Of a DNA stretch of 64,000 nt, positions 43,403-52,035 are shown one piece after another (position 1 is the stretch's first letter; each line of letters starts with the position of its first letter). Both the position numbers and the translations under genes were made by a program. The notes beneath the pieces were generated by a model that had not been told where the DNA came from, ran no database searches, and worked only from the letters and a program-made list of their open reading frames with translations. This stretch comes from Anaerococcus ihuae (GTDB lineage Bacteria > Bacillota > Clostridia > Tissierellales > Peptoniphilaceae): positions 62,001 through 126,000 of the forward strand of contig NZ_CAKMRU010000003.1 in NCBI RefSeq assembly GCF_928368155.1, in the 5' to 3' direction.

Positions 43403-44089
43403 ATGCAAACTTGTAATTATTGTAAGGAAACAGGGAAGTGTCTATCTAAAATCAAACTTTTTAATAAGCTTGGTGTAGATGAATCAAAAAATATTTATTT
43501 ATCAGCGGTTCATAAGGATTTAAAAAGAGGTCAAAGTTTATTTTTTTATGGAGATCTAGTAGATAAAATTATTGTAATTAGGTATGGGGAAATTAAATCC
43601 TCAACCTATGATGATAAGGGGAGGGAAAGTATCAGTAAAATTTATGTGGAAGGTGACATTATAGGTGAGAATTCAATTTTCTTAGATAATTTCTATACAT
43701 CTAATGGAGTTGCAATAGAAAATACAGGGATTTGTCAAATTGATAAGACGATTCTTAGGAAAATTTTAATCAAAGACCATGATTTTTCTTTAAACTTGAT
43801 AAAATCACTAAGCAAAAAACTGCATGAAACCGAAAAACTTTTAGAAATTTTATCTATAAAAGATTCATATACTAGACTAGGTGCATTTTTGCTGTATAGA
43901 GCGAGGATGACAAATGATAGCTATATAAGTCTAAATCAAGAGAATATTGCTTCGTCAATAAATATGACTAGGGAAACCGTTTCTAGGAAATTATCTCAAA
44001 TGGAAAAAGAGGGATATATCGAAAACATTGCTTATAAAAAGATAAGAATTAAAAATCTAGATGCCTTAATTAAATTAACAAATATGTAA
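43403..44089 (+). CDS. FNR-type Crp family regulator with Fe-S cysteines
   Basis: 228 aa: N-terminal Cys4-x2-Cys7-x5-Cys13, the same spacing as E. coli FNR, plus Cys111 in the position of FNR Cys122; a cyclic nucleotide-binding-type barrel (about 30-130), dimer helix, and a Crp-type helix-turn-helix (about 178-200) with TRETVSR. This implies an oxygen- or NO-labile [4Fe-4S] cluster. The DNA-binding motif ETVSR suggests TGTGA-like sites; such a palindrome precedes the next gene. Good AGGAG. Likely activates RIC and flavodiiron protein. Confidence 0.88.
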   Translation: MQTCNYCKETGKCLSKIKLFNKLGVDESKNIYLSAVHKDLKRGQSLFFYGDLVDKIIVIRYGEIKSSTYDDKGRESISKIYVEGDIIGENSIFLDNFYTSNGVAIENTGICQIDKTILRKILIKDHDFSLNLIKSLSKKLHETEKLLEILSIKDSYTRLGAFLLYRARMTNDSYISLNQENIASSINMTRETVSRKLSQMEKEGYIENIAYKKIRIKNLDALIKLTNM

Positions 44090-44092
44090 AAG

Positions 44093-44140
44093 TGTGATAT
44101 ATAACACAGAAAATTATTAAATCTTCCTTTACAATATAAT
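44093..44140 (+). promoter_or_regulatory. Crp/FNR-type operator and promoter of the ric-fprA operon
   Basis: Near-palindrome TGTGATATATAACACA (44093-44108) is followed 26 bases later by TATAAT (44135-44140) without a good -35. Operator centre about 46 bases before the expected transcription start fits class II activation by a Crp/FNR protein. Confidence 0.65.
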
Positions 44141-44163
44141 TAGCTTGAAAAAAGGAGGGTAAA

Positions 44164-44865
44164 ATGATAGGTATTCATACGAAGATAGAAGACCTGGTTA
44201 AGGCGGATACCAATATGATTGTTTTTTTTAATAAGGAGAAGACTGACTTTTGTTGCAATGGCCATATGACTGTTGAAGAAGTTGCAAAAGAAAAAAATAT
44301 AGATCCTATTATCCTTGTTAGAAAAATTCAAGATAGAATAGATACTGGTAATTCTAAAGCAAAAGAAATTATAGACTTATATGATTTTAAAGAACTTAGA
44401 ATAGGAGAGATGATAGATTCTATATTAATTGATCACCATAAAAAAGAAAGGGATTTATTATTTGAAATAGATCCTTTATTAAATAAAATCCTATCTGTTC
44501 ATTTCGCACGTCATGGCGAGGAATTGATGAAGCTACATTCTCTTTTTGCAGATCTTAAGAAGGAATTAGAAGAACACTTTGTTAAAGAAGAAGAAATAAC
44601 TTTTCCACTAATGTTAGAAAATGAATCACTTAGCCGAGAAGTAATCAAAAAAGTTGAAGAATTAGAAACTGACCATGAAGAGGCGGAAGATATTATCAAG
44701 GAAATAATAGAACTAACCGATTGGTTTAAAGTACCAAAAGATGCCTGTAGATCATATATCCATACTTTTGATTTGCTAGAAGAATTAGTAAAAGACGTTT
44801 TTGTGCATATATTTAAAGAAAACTCTATAATGTTTGAAAAATTTAGAAATAAGGAGAGAAAGTAA
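44164..44865 (+). CDS. scdA: Iron-sulfur cluster repair protein RIC/ScdA
   Basis: 233 aa: N-terminal DUF542 domain with Cys30-Cys31 in DFCCNG, then a hemerythrin-like four-helix di-iron domain (about 80-230) rich in His/Glu pairs (IDHHKKERD, HFARHGEEL, EEHFVKEEE, TDHEEAE). Repairs Fe-S clusters damaged by NO or peroxide. AAGGAGGG ribosome site. Overlaps the fprA start (TAATG), so the two are translated together. Preceded by the Crp/FNR-type operator. Confidence 0.93.
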   Translation: MIGIHTKIEDLVKADTNMIVFFNKEKTDFCCNGHMTVEEVAKEKNIDPIILVRKIQDRIDTGNSKAKEIIDLYDFKELRIGEMIDSILIDHHKKERDLLFEIDPLLNKILSVHFARHGEELMKLHSLFADLKKELEEHFVKEEEITFPLMLENESLSREVIKKVEELETDHEEAEDIIKEIIELTDWFKVPKDACRSYIHTFDLLEELVKDVFVHIFKENSIMFEKFRNKERK

Positions 44866-46076
44866 TGAAAAAACAAATAAAAAACAACGTATATTGGGTC
44901 GGCAAAATCGATTGGGAGCTACAGGAATTCCATGGGAGTGAATTTTCTGTTCATCATGGCTCTAGCCAAAATGCATACCTAATACAAGAAGAAAAAACTG
45001 TATTGATTGATACAGTATGGACACCTCATAAAGAAGAATTTGTTAAAAATCTTAAAACAGAAATTGACCTAAAGGAAATTGATTACATTGTAATTAATCA
45101 CGGAGAACCAGACCATTCTGGATCACTTGTAGAAATCATGGAAGAAATTCCAAACACACCGGTTTATTGTACAGCCAATGGAAAGAAATCTCTAATTGGC
45201 CAGTATCACCATCCAGAATGGGATTATAGGGTAGTTAAGACTGGTGATTCTGTGGATATAGGCAATGGCAAGCAACTAGTTTTTGTAGAAATGACCATGC
45301 TTCATTGGCCTGACTCAATGGCAACATATATGACGAGCGATAATATCTTGTTTTCAAACGATGCCTTTGGCCAACACTATGCCCTAAGTGAACTTTTCAA
45401 TGACAAGGCAGATCCAACCATCCTTTGGAATGAAGCTATGAAATACTATGCGAATATATTGACACCTTTCTCAAGTTTTGCAAAAAAGAAAATAGAGGAA
45501 ATTGTTGCAATGAACCTTCCTATAGATATTATAGCAACAAGCCATGGAAGCATCTGGAGAGAAAATGCCCTAGAGATAGTACAGAAATATGCTGAGTGGG
45601 CTGATAACTATAAGGAAGATCAAGTAACAGTTATCTATGATTCAATGTGGGGAGCAACTAAAAAAATAGCCCACAAAATTGCAGATGATATTAGAGAAAT
45701 TTCACCTACTACGAGAACCAAAGTATTATCGGTAGCTGAAATGGATAGAAATGATATTATGACAGAAGTATTTAAGTCAAGAGCAATAGCTGTTGGTTCG
45801 CCAACAGTTGGTAGATCTGCGATTACTACTATATCTGGGTGGATACATTTTCTTCAAGAACTTAAATTCAAAGATAAGGTGGCCGGTGTCTTTGGATCAT
45901 ACGGCTGGTCTGGTGAAGGAAATAAAGTATTGAGAGAAGAGCTTGAAAAAGCAGGATTCCAAATTATTGATGAGGAAATAAAGGCTTCATGGATGCCAGA
46001 TGATGAATTTTTGAAGGAAACTGAAAAATTCTCTAAATCTTTACTTGAAGCATCGGTTATTGAAAAAAAAGAATAA
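44865..46076 (+). CDS. fprA: Flavodiiron protein (A-type flavoprotein, O2/NO reductase)
   Basis: 403 aa: beta-lactamase-like di-iron domain (about 1-250) with His79-x-Glu81-x-Asp83-His84 (HGEPDH), then His near 149 and 228 and a bridging Asp near 168, and a flavodoxin domain (about 255-400) with IYDSMWGATKK. Reduces O2 to water or NO to N2O with electrons from rubredoxin. All iron ligands look intact. Partner rubredoxin is at 33587-33745. Coupled to scdA. Confidence 0.95.
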   Translation: MKKQIKNNVYWVGKIDWELQEFHGSEFSVHHGSSQNAYLIQEEKTVLIDTVWTPHKEEFVKNLKTEIDLKEIDYIVINHGEPDHSGSLVEIMEEIPNTPVYCTANGKKSLIGQYHHPEWDYRVVKTGDSVDIGNGKQLVFVEMTMLHWPDSMATYMTSDNILFSNDAFGQHYALSELFNDKADPTILWNEAMKYYANILTPFSSFAKKKIEEIVAMNLPIDIIATSHGSIWRENALEIVQKYAEWADNYKEDQVTVIYDSMWGATKKIAHKIADDIREISPTTRTKVLSVAEMDRNDIMTEVFKSRAIAVGSPTVGRSAITTISGWIHFLQELKFKDKVAGVFGSYGWSGEGNKVLREELEKAGFQIIDEEIKASWMPDDEFLKETEKFSKSLLEASVIEKKE

Positions 46077-46385
46077 CAAAACAAGTAATATTTTAAGATT
46101 TAGTTAAGACTTTATTAATTTTTATTAGTATGTTTTTAGCTTATCTTATTGAAGATGATGTATTTTAGCTAGGCCGTTATTTATTTGCAGTAGTGACTTA
46201 CAAATTCTAATATTATTTACTTTTTATAAAAATGGGAACAAAAGAAGCTGTTGGGGGTATCAATAAACATACCAACCTCAACAGTTTTTTTAAATAGACA
46301 GTTCATCATAATAAATGCAACATAAAATAAACTCATAGCTAATCAGCTGTGTTAATATGTAAGTGACCAAACAAAGCACATTAAA
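46077..46385. other. Gap after fprA with a terminator
   Basis: Hairpin CTGTTG...CAACAG with a GGGGTAT/ATACC inner part (about 46247-46290) ends in T7 and may end the fprA transcript, though 170 bases away. Otherwise I see nothing but AT-rich DNA leading into the IS30 remnant. Confidence 0.5.
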
Positions 46386-46741
46386 ACGAGCGATAACCAC
46401 CTTACCATAGAAGAGAGAGCTTGTATCTATCAATTTTTAAATTTAGGAATGAGTATAAGGAAAATTGCACAAGCAATTAAAAGGTCATCTCGTACAATAT
46501 CTCGAGAAATTAAAAGAAATTCATCTAAAATAAAAAATAGTAGTGGAGATTATACTAAGTATTTCCCAATAAAGGAAAACGACAAATATATTGATAGTCT
46601 AAAGATGTTATTGATTATTTAACTATAAAGATTAACGAACATTGGTCCCCTGAACAAATATCAAATAGAAGTACGAAAGTTATTCATCAAATACCATCTA
46701 CATCAACTATATTAGGAATGTTTGTAGATCATATAGTATAA
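46386..46741 (+). pseudogene. IS30-family transposase remnant
   Basis: Reading frame 46386-46622 gives the IS30 N-terminal helix-turn-helix (HLTIEERACIYQFLNLG, then RSSRTISREIKRN). A frame change near 46602 lets translation continue as INEHWSPEQISNR, matching the IS30 middle region, to a stop at 46741. No start codon, catalytic DDE domain or C-terminus remains. A hairpin with T tail (46776-46800) follows. Decayed insertion at the edge of the O2/NO module. Confidence 0.85.
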
Positions 46742-47191
46742 GTAATGCGACTAAAACAAGAAAATAATAATATAAACAGCTCTTTTGGGGCTGTTTTTTC
46801 TTTGCTCCAGAATGATATAATGTATTATAAGATGCTTATTTATTAACCTATTCCCACATACGAGGCTTTTTAAAAAAATTAAATTTTATCCATACTGACC
46901 ATTTAGGGGTAAATATACCAAATCAAGGCACATTTACCCGGTCGAGATGGGTTACAGTTCCTTTTATTTTATTGCTAAAGTTTATATAGGGAATCTTTTC
47001 TGGTTATACAATTTTTTTAAATTAAATTTAAAAATCATTCTACTCTTTCATTAGTAATTAACGGAAAAGAAAAATAACCCATCTCGACCTTGTGGAGAGA
47101 TCTCATTTATTGACTCTATCTTAATTTTCATCTATGAGTTCTCTTTTAATTTATGCGATCGATATGGGTTTTAATTTTTTATTTTTTCTTC
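46742..47191. repeat. Repeat DNA including a 150-bp foldback unit
   Basis: GGTCGAGATGGGTTA (46940-46954) and its exact complement TAACCCATCTCGACC (47075-47089) form 15-bp perfect terminal inverted repeats around an AT-rich 120-bp centre, as in a miniature inverted-repeat element. Another inverted pair, GGGGTAAAT/ATTTACCC, lies at its left. Fourteen of the 15 bases recur at 7991-8004. No target duplication is evident and there is no coding sequence. Confidence 0.7.
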
Positions 47192-48127
47192 TTATATATC
47201 TTCTGTCAAATATGGCTTTCCACTAGCCTTTGGTGCTCTTGATTTTTTGTTAAATAAAATCAAGAAAATTAAAATTGAAATGTATGGAATCATTGAAATA
47301 AATTCCATTGGAAGGCTTATGGTTGTTCCTGTAAGATAGGTTGCTATAGCTTGGGTTAGTCCAAAAAATAAAGATCCTATCAAAACTCCTTGTGGTCTCC
47401 AATTTCCAAATATTACACAAACAAGGGCAATGTATCCTTGTCCTGCAATTAAAGTTGGAGAAAATACACTTACTACTGCAAGTGACATGCTTGCTCCTCC
47501 AAGTCCTCCCATAAATCCTGAAAACATAACTGCAAGATATCTAATTTTTTTCACAGAAATATCCAATGTTTCAGCTGCTTTTGGGTGTTCACCAACTGCA
47601 ATAAGCCTTAGGCCCCATTTTGTTTTATATAAAAATATATAAATCAAAATTACAGAAATTAAAGCTATATAAACTGTTGCATATTGGGAGAAAATATTTT
47701 TTAATCCCTGATTTTTAATTAAGCCGTCAAATAATCTTGGGATTTTATTTTCCAAAGGAATTGATGGGGTTTGAGTTGCACCATCAAAAAATAATCTTGC
47801 CAAAAAAAGTGCCAAACCTGGTGCTAATGTATTTATTGCAATACCAGAAATAGTTTGATCTCCTGCAAAAGTTACTGAAACCAAAGCGTGAATCAAGCCA
47901 AAAAACATTCCTGCAAGGCCTCCTGCAAAAAATCCTAGCCAAGGATTTCCAAAATAATATCCCACAGTCGCAGCAACCAAGGCACCAATTGTCATCATTC
48001 CTTCAAGTCCAATGTTTACAACTCCAGATTTTTCACTCATCATTCCACCTAGGCCTGTCAATAATACCGGTGTAGCATTTGAAAGTGTATTTCCAATTAT
48101 TAATCCTAAAACTGTCAAATTAAGCAT
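47192..48127 (-). CDS. nupQ: Nucleoside ABC transporter permease (BmpD/NupQ type)
   Basis: 311 aa with eight or more helices. BPD_transp_2 family, near the start TPVLLTGLGGMMSEKSGVVNIGLEGMM, the hallmark of the second permease of purine nucleoside transporters such as Bacillus YufQ/NupQ. Imports nucleosides with NupP, NupO and lipoprotein NupN. Overlaps the nupP stop by 8 bases. Last gene of the operon; no clear terminator before the repeat region. Confidence 0.88.
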   Translation of the reverse strand: MLNLTVLGLIIGNTLSNATPVLLTGLGGMMSEKSGVVNIGLEGMMTIGALVAATVGYYFGNPWLGFFAGGLAGMFFGLIHALVSVTFAGDQTISGIAINTLAPGLALFLARLFFDGATQTPSIPLENKIPRLFDGLIKNQGLKNIFSQYATVYIALISVILIYIFLYKTKWGLRLIAVGEHPKAAETLDISVKKIRYLAVMFSGFMGGLGGASMSLAVVSVFSPTLIAGQGYIALVCVIFGNWRPQGVLIGSLFFGLTQAIATYLTGTTISLPMEFISMIPYISILIFLILFNKKSRAPKASGKPYLTEDI

Positions 48128-49232
48128 TATTTCCCGCCTTTCTATTTTTCCTTTTGTTTGCTTTCGCTTTTATAATTCTAAATATCAAAGGAATAGCTGT
48201 AAATAAAATTATTGTACCAATTATTATAGAAATTAATTCGCTTGGAACTCCCATAGTTCTTTGTAAATTACTTCCTGCATATTTCAAAGATCCTAAGAAT
48301 AAACCTGAGAAAATACAACCGATTGGATTATTTGATGCCAAAAGTGATACGGCAAGTCCGTCAAATCCAAAATTTTCCATAGCTGATAAAAGTGGAAGTG
48401 AATAAGTATATCCCATAACTTGTGTTACTCCTGCAAGGGCACACAAGGATCCAGATATTGCCATAGACTGGATTATTTTTTTGTTTGCATCGATTCCACC
48501 GTACTCACTTGCTTCTCTATTTAATCCTACGGCTTTTAATTTGTAGCCAAGAGTGGTTTTTTCAAGAATAAACCAAATGATAATTACGCTTAAAATAGCA
48601 AAAATTATTCCCAAATGAATTGGAGCCCTAAAAAATTTCCCAAAAAATCCATCAAATTTTTGGCTCGCATTTGTAACAAGGGTTACTTTTGCTGAATCAT
48701 TTATGTCAAATGTTCCCATTGAATTTGGTTTTTGATAGCGATAAACTATAAAATTTTGAAAATAAAAGGCAACCCAGTTTAGCATTATGGTTGAAATTAC
48801 TTCGTGAATGCCAAATTTTGCTTTTATAAATCCTGCAAGTCCTCCATACAAAAATCCTGCCAAAAGTGCAACGATTATTGTAACAATAACATGGATTATT
48901 GGAGGAAGTTTTAGCAAGTATCCTAACAAAAATCCTACAGTTGAACCTATTATAAATTGTCCCTCAGCTCCCATATTAAATAGACCTGTTTGAAAGGCAA
49001 AACAAACTCCAAGACCTGTAAGAATAATTGGAGTTGAATTTACAAGAGCCCAACCTATATTTCTTGGGGACTTAAAAATTCCTTCAATCAATTTTCCATA
49101 AGCTTCAATTGGGTTGTAACCTGTAAGGGATAAGACTAAAGCTCCAACCAAAAGACCCAAGATTATTGATACAAGAGTAAATAATAATTTTGAATTTGAA
49201 AAAGATTTTTTTGATTTTGTTTTATTATTCAT
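48120..49232 (-). CDS. nupP: Nucleoside ABC transporter permease (NupP type)
   Basis: 370 aa membrane permease, first of the pair. Signature TPIILTGLGVCFAFQTGLFNMGAEGQF at about 65-92, about ten hydrophobic helices and a basic C-terminus. GGAGGAG ribosome site inside the end of nupO, whose stop it overlaps by 8 bases. Forms a heterodimeric channel with NupQ. Confidence 0.88.
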   Translation of the reverse strand: MNNKTKSKKSFSNSKLLFTLVSIILGLLVGALVLSLTGYNPIEAYGKLIEGIFKSPRNIGWALVNSTPIILTGLGVCFAFQTGLFNMGAEGQFIIGSTVGFLLGYLLKLPPIIHVIVTIIVALLAGFLYGGLAGFIKAKFGIHEVISTIMLNWVAFYFQNFIVYRYQKPNSMGTFDINDSAKVTLVTNASQKFDGFFGKFFRAPIHLGIIFAILSVIIIWFILEKTTLGYKLKAVGLNREASEYGGIDANKKIIQSMAISGSLCALAGVTQVMGYTYSLPLLSAMENFGFDGLAVSLLASNNPIGCIFSGLFLGSLKYAGSNLQRTMGVPSELISIIIGTIILFTAIPLIFRIIKAKANKRKNRKAGNNA

Positions 49233-50748
49233 GATCTCCTCCTGCCATTAATCTTCCTACTTCGTATTCATCAGTTTCTTTTGGATCAAGCTCTCCTACA
49301 ATTTGTCCATCATATATTACGCAAATTCTATCAGATAAGTCCATGACTTCATCTAATTGGAAACTTATTAATAAAACTGCCTTACCTTGATTTCTAAGTT
49401 CAACCAAATATTGGTGGATAAATTCAATCGCCCCAACATCAAGTCCTCTTGTTGGTTGGGCAGCAATCAAAAGATCAGGATCGTTTGTAATCTCCCTTGC
49501 AATAATTACTTTTTGTTGGTTTCCACCTGAAAGGCTTCCAGCTTTTTCATTTATATCATTTGGTCTAATATCAAATTTTTCAATCAAATTATTGGCATTT
49601 TCTTCTATTTTATTGAAATCTAAAATTCCATTTTTTGAAAAATCCTTGTCCAAATTTTCTAAAATCAAATTATCCTTGATTGAATATTCCAAAACAAGGC
49701 CTCTTTTTTGCCTATCTTCTGGAATTTGGTTCATACCAAGATCAATCATATTTCTAGGATTTTTATTTGTTATATCTTCGCCCTTTAAACTGACTTTTCC
49801 TTTTTCGGCTTTTCTCATTCCAGAAATTGCATCAATTAGTTCAGTTTGACCGTTTCCATCAACTCCTGCAATTCCTAAAATTTCGCCTTTTCTAATAGAA
49901 AGGTTTAGCCCTTTTACCTTATCAACTTTTCTATTATCCTTAACCCAAAGATTTTCGATTTTAAAAATTTCATCTCCAAGATCAATTTTTTCTTTTTTAA
50001 CATTAAAGCTTACATCACGACCGACCATTTTTTCTGCAAGATCGGCTTCGCTTACATCTTTAACCTTAACCTTGTCTATATATTCACCCCTTCTTATTAT
50101 GGTGCAAGTATCTGCCATAGCCTTAATTTCTTTTAATTTGTGGGTGATAATTATAATTGATTTCCCAAGCTCAGTTAATTTTTCAACTATTTCAATAAAT
50201 TCATTAATTTCTTGGGGTGTCAAAACCGCTGTTGGCTCATCGAAAATTAAAATATCTGCTCCATGATATAAGGCCTTTAAAATTTCTACTCTTTGTTGTT
50301 GACCAACTGAAATGTCTGAAACTTTACTATCAGGATCTATCAAAAGTCCATATTCTTGGCTTAATTTAAGAACTTCTTTTTTTGCCTTATCTCTATCAAT
50401 GAAAGAATTTTTTCCTTCATAGCCTAAAATTATATTTTCTGTTACTGTAAAAGGTTCTATCAACATAAAATGTTGGTGAACCATTCCTATGCCCATTTTT
50501 ATTGCTTTTTTTGGTGAATTATTAATAATTTCTTCACCTTTAATGTAAATATCTCCCTCATTTTGTGGAAACATCCCATACAAAATATTCATAAGGGTAG
50601 TTTTTCCTGCTCCATTTTCTCCGAGCAAGGCATGAACCTCACATTTGTGAAGATCAAAATCTACTCCCTTTAGAACTTTTTTATCTCCAAAACTTTTATG
50701 AATATTTTTTAATGAAACAATAGGGCTTTCATTTAAATACTTATCCAT
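49225..50748 (-). CDS. nupO: Nucleoside ABC transporter ATPase (two-domain, NupO type)
   Basis: 507 aa with two fused ABC domains: Walker A GENGAGKTT (about 39-47) and ISVGQQQRVEILKAL, then GVDGNGQTE (about 297) in place of the canonical second P-loop and LSGGNQQKVIIAREI. This degenerate second P-loop is usual for sugar/nucleoside ATPases of the RbsA/NupO group. GAGGT before ATG. Separated from the lipoprotein gene by the hairpin at 50797-50846. Confidence 0.92.
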   Translation of the reverse strand: MDKYLNESPIVSLKNIHKSFGDKKVLKGVDFDLHKCEVHALLGENGAGKTTLMNILYGMFPQNEGDIYIKGEEIINNSPKKAIKMGIGMVHQHFMLIEPFTVTENIILGYEGKNSFIDRDKAKKEVLKLSQEYGLLIDPDSKVSDISVGQQQRVEILKALYHGADILIFDEPTAVLTPQEINEFIEIVEKLTELGKSIIIITHKLKEIKAMADTCTIIRRGEYIDKVKVKDVSEADLAEKMVGRDVSFNVKKEKIDLGDEIFKIENLWVKDNRKVDKVKGLNLSIRKGEILGIAGVDGNGQTELIDAISGMRKAEKGKVSLKGEDITNKNPRNMIDLGMNQIPEDRQKRGLVLEYSIKDNLILENLDKDFSKNGILDFNKIEENANNLIEKFDIRPNDINEKAGSLSGGNQQKVIIAREITNDPDLLIAAQPTRGLDVGAIEFIHQYLVELRNQGKAVLLISFQLDEVMDLSDRICVIYDGQIVGELDPKETDEYEVGRLMAGGDHE

Positions 50749-50796
50749 ATTACCTCACTACTAATTTAGATTTACCTAAACATTTATTTGTAAAAA

Positions 50797-50846
50797 AGAG
50801 CTGTTGCAGAATGAATATCCTATTCATAGTTTTGCAACAGCTCCTT
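50797..50846 (-). terminator. Large conserved hairpin, copy B
   Basis: GAGCTGTTGCA/TGCAACAGCTC (ctgttgca at 50801-50808, tgcaacag at 50833-50840) with inner ATGAATA/TATTCAT and the same asymmetric internal loop (GA against AGTTT) as copy A at 34408-34457. T6 on the minus strand just after the binding-protein gene. Likely lets the abundant lipoprotein mRNA end here, with partial read-through to nupOPQ. Confidence 0.85.
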
Positions 50847-50871
50847 TTACAAAATCCTAATACATTTTCAC

Positions 50872-51936
50872 TTATTTATCATAACCCATTGATTTGAATT
50901 CTTTTTCGTTTTGTGGAACTTTGATTTTTCCATCAACTATTTGATTTCTTAAATCTTCTACTTTATCTTTTACTTTTTGGTCAACTAAGTCGTTATCGCC
51001 GTAAGCTATATCCAAAGCATCTCCATCTTTAAGTGAAAAGGCTCTTGTTTCTCCACCTTTGAATTTTCCGTCACTGTAATCATCAATTGTTAATTGAACA
51101 GCTTTTCCAACTCCTTTAACTGTTGAAACTAAAATATTATCTGGAGCTTCATCTTTTTGGTCACGGTCAACGCCGATTACATATTTATCATTTTCTTTTG
51201 CTGCTTCAAATACACCAATTCCTGTACCACCAGCTGCGTGGAAGATTACATCTGCACCCTTTTGATACATTTGGTTTGCTATATTTTTTCCTTTTGCTTG
51301 GTCTGCATAGGAGTTTGCATATTGAACTTGAACTTCTATGTCTTCGCCTTTTTCTTTTGCTGCTTCTTTAACTCCTGCTCTGTAACCATATTCAAATCTA
51401 TCGATTACTGCTGATTCCATTCCACCAACAAATCCTACATTGTTTGATTTTGTTGTCATACCAGCAATATATCCAACTAAAAATGAATTTTCGTGGTCTG
51501 CGAATGTAATTCCTAGAAGATTTTTGATTTTATCAGGATTTGCATTATCAATTATTGCATAATTTTGATCAGGATTATCTTTTGCAGCCTTGCTTGTTGC
51601 ATCGTAAAGTGCATATCCTACTGTAAAAATAATATCTGATTCACTATCAAGAGCTGATTCAAGGTTTGGTTGGTAATCAGAATCTTTGTGTGATTCGATA
51701 TAATCAAATTTAACTTTTCCATCTTTTTCGTATTCTTTTAAGCCTTCATAAGATGATTGGTTAAAAGATTTATCATTTATTCCACCTTGGTCAGTTACCA
51801 TGGTTGCTGAGACTTTTGCTTCTTTTCCGTTTGAAGCTGTTGAAGCGTTATCAGAATCTTTTTTTGATCCACAAGCTGTAATGCTTAGTGAAAGTGCTAG
51901 AGTTAAGGCTCCAGCCATAATTTTTTTAATTTTCAT
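50872..51936 (-). CDS. nupN: BMP-family nucleoside-binding lipoprotein
   Basis: 354 aa surface lipoprotein with signal peptide and lipobox ITAC (Cys22), low-complexity Ser/Asn linker, then the BMP/PnrA fold starting VSATMVTDQGGINDKSFNQSSYEGL. Aromatic/acidic nucleoside-binding positions are not checkable without structure but the family is clear. GGGGGAG before ATG. First gene of nupN-O-P-Q. Confidence 0.93.
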   Translation of the reverse strand: MKIKKIMAGALTLALSLSITACGSKKDSDNASTASNGKEAKVSATMVTDQGGINDKSFNQSSYEGLKEYEKDGKVKFDYIESHKDSDYQPNLESALDSESDIIFTVGYALYDATSKAAKDNPDQNYAIIDNANPDKIKNLLGITFADHENSFLVGYIAGMTTKSNNVGFVGGMESAVIDRFEYGYRAGVKEAAKEKGEDIEVQVQYANSYADQAKGKNIANQMYQKGADVIFHAAGGTGIGVFEAAKENDKYVIGVDRDQKDEAPDNILVSTVKGVGKAVQLTIDDYSDGKFKGGETRAFSLKDGDALDIAYGDNDLVDQKVKDKVEDLRNQIVDGKIKVPQNEKEFKSMGYDK

Positions 51937-52035
51937 TTCTCCCCCTTAAAATTAAAAAATAGTTTTTCTTTACAAATCTATTTTATATGAATTTTATAAT
52001 AATGTCTAGCTATTTGGATTTTTCAAAGCTTATTT

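Noticed and set aside
34408-50846. IS6/IS26-type ends at the CTGTTGCA hairpins
   Set aside because: Similarity is confined to about ten bases, no transposase lies between or near, and the hairpins sit exactly at gene ends as terminators.
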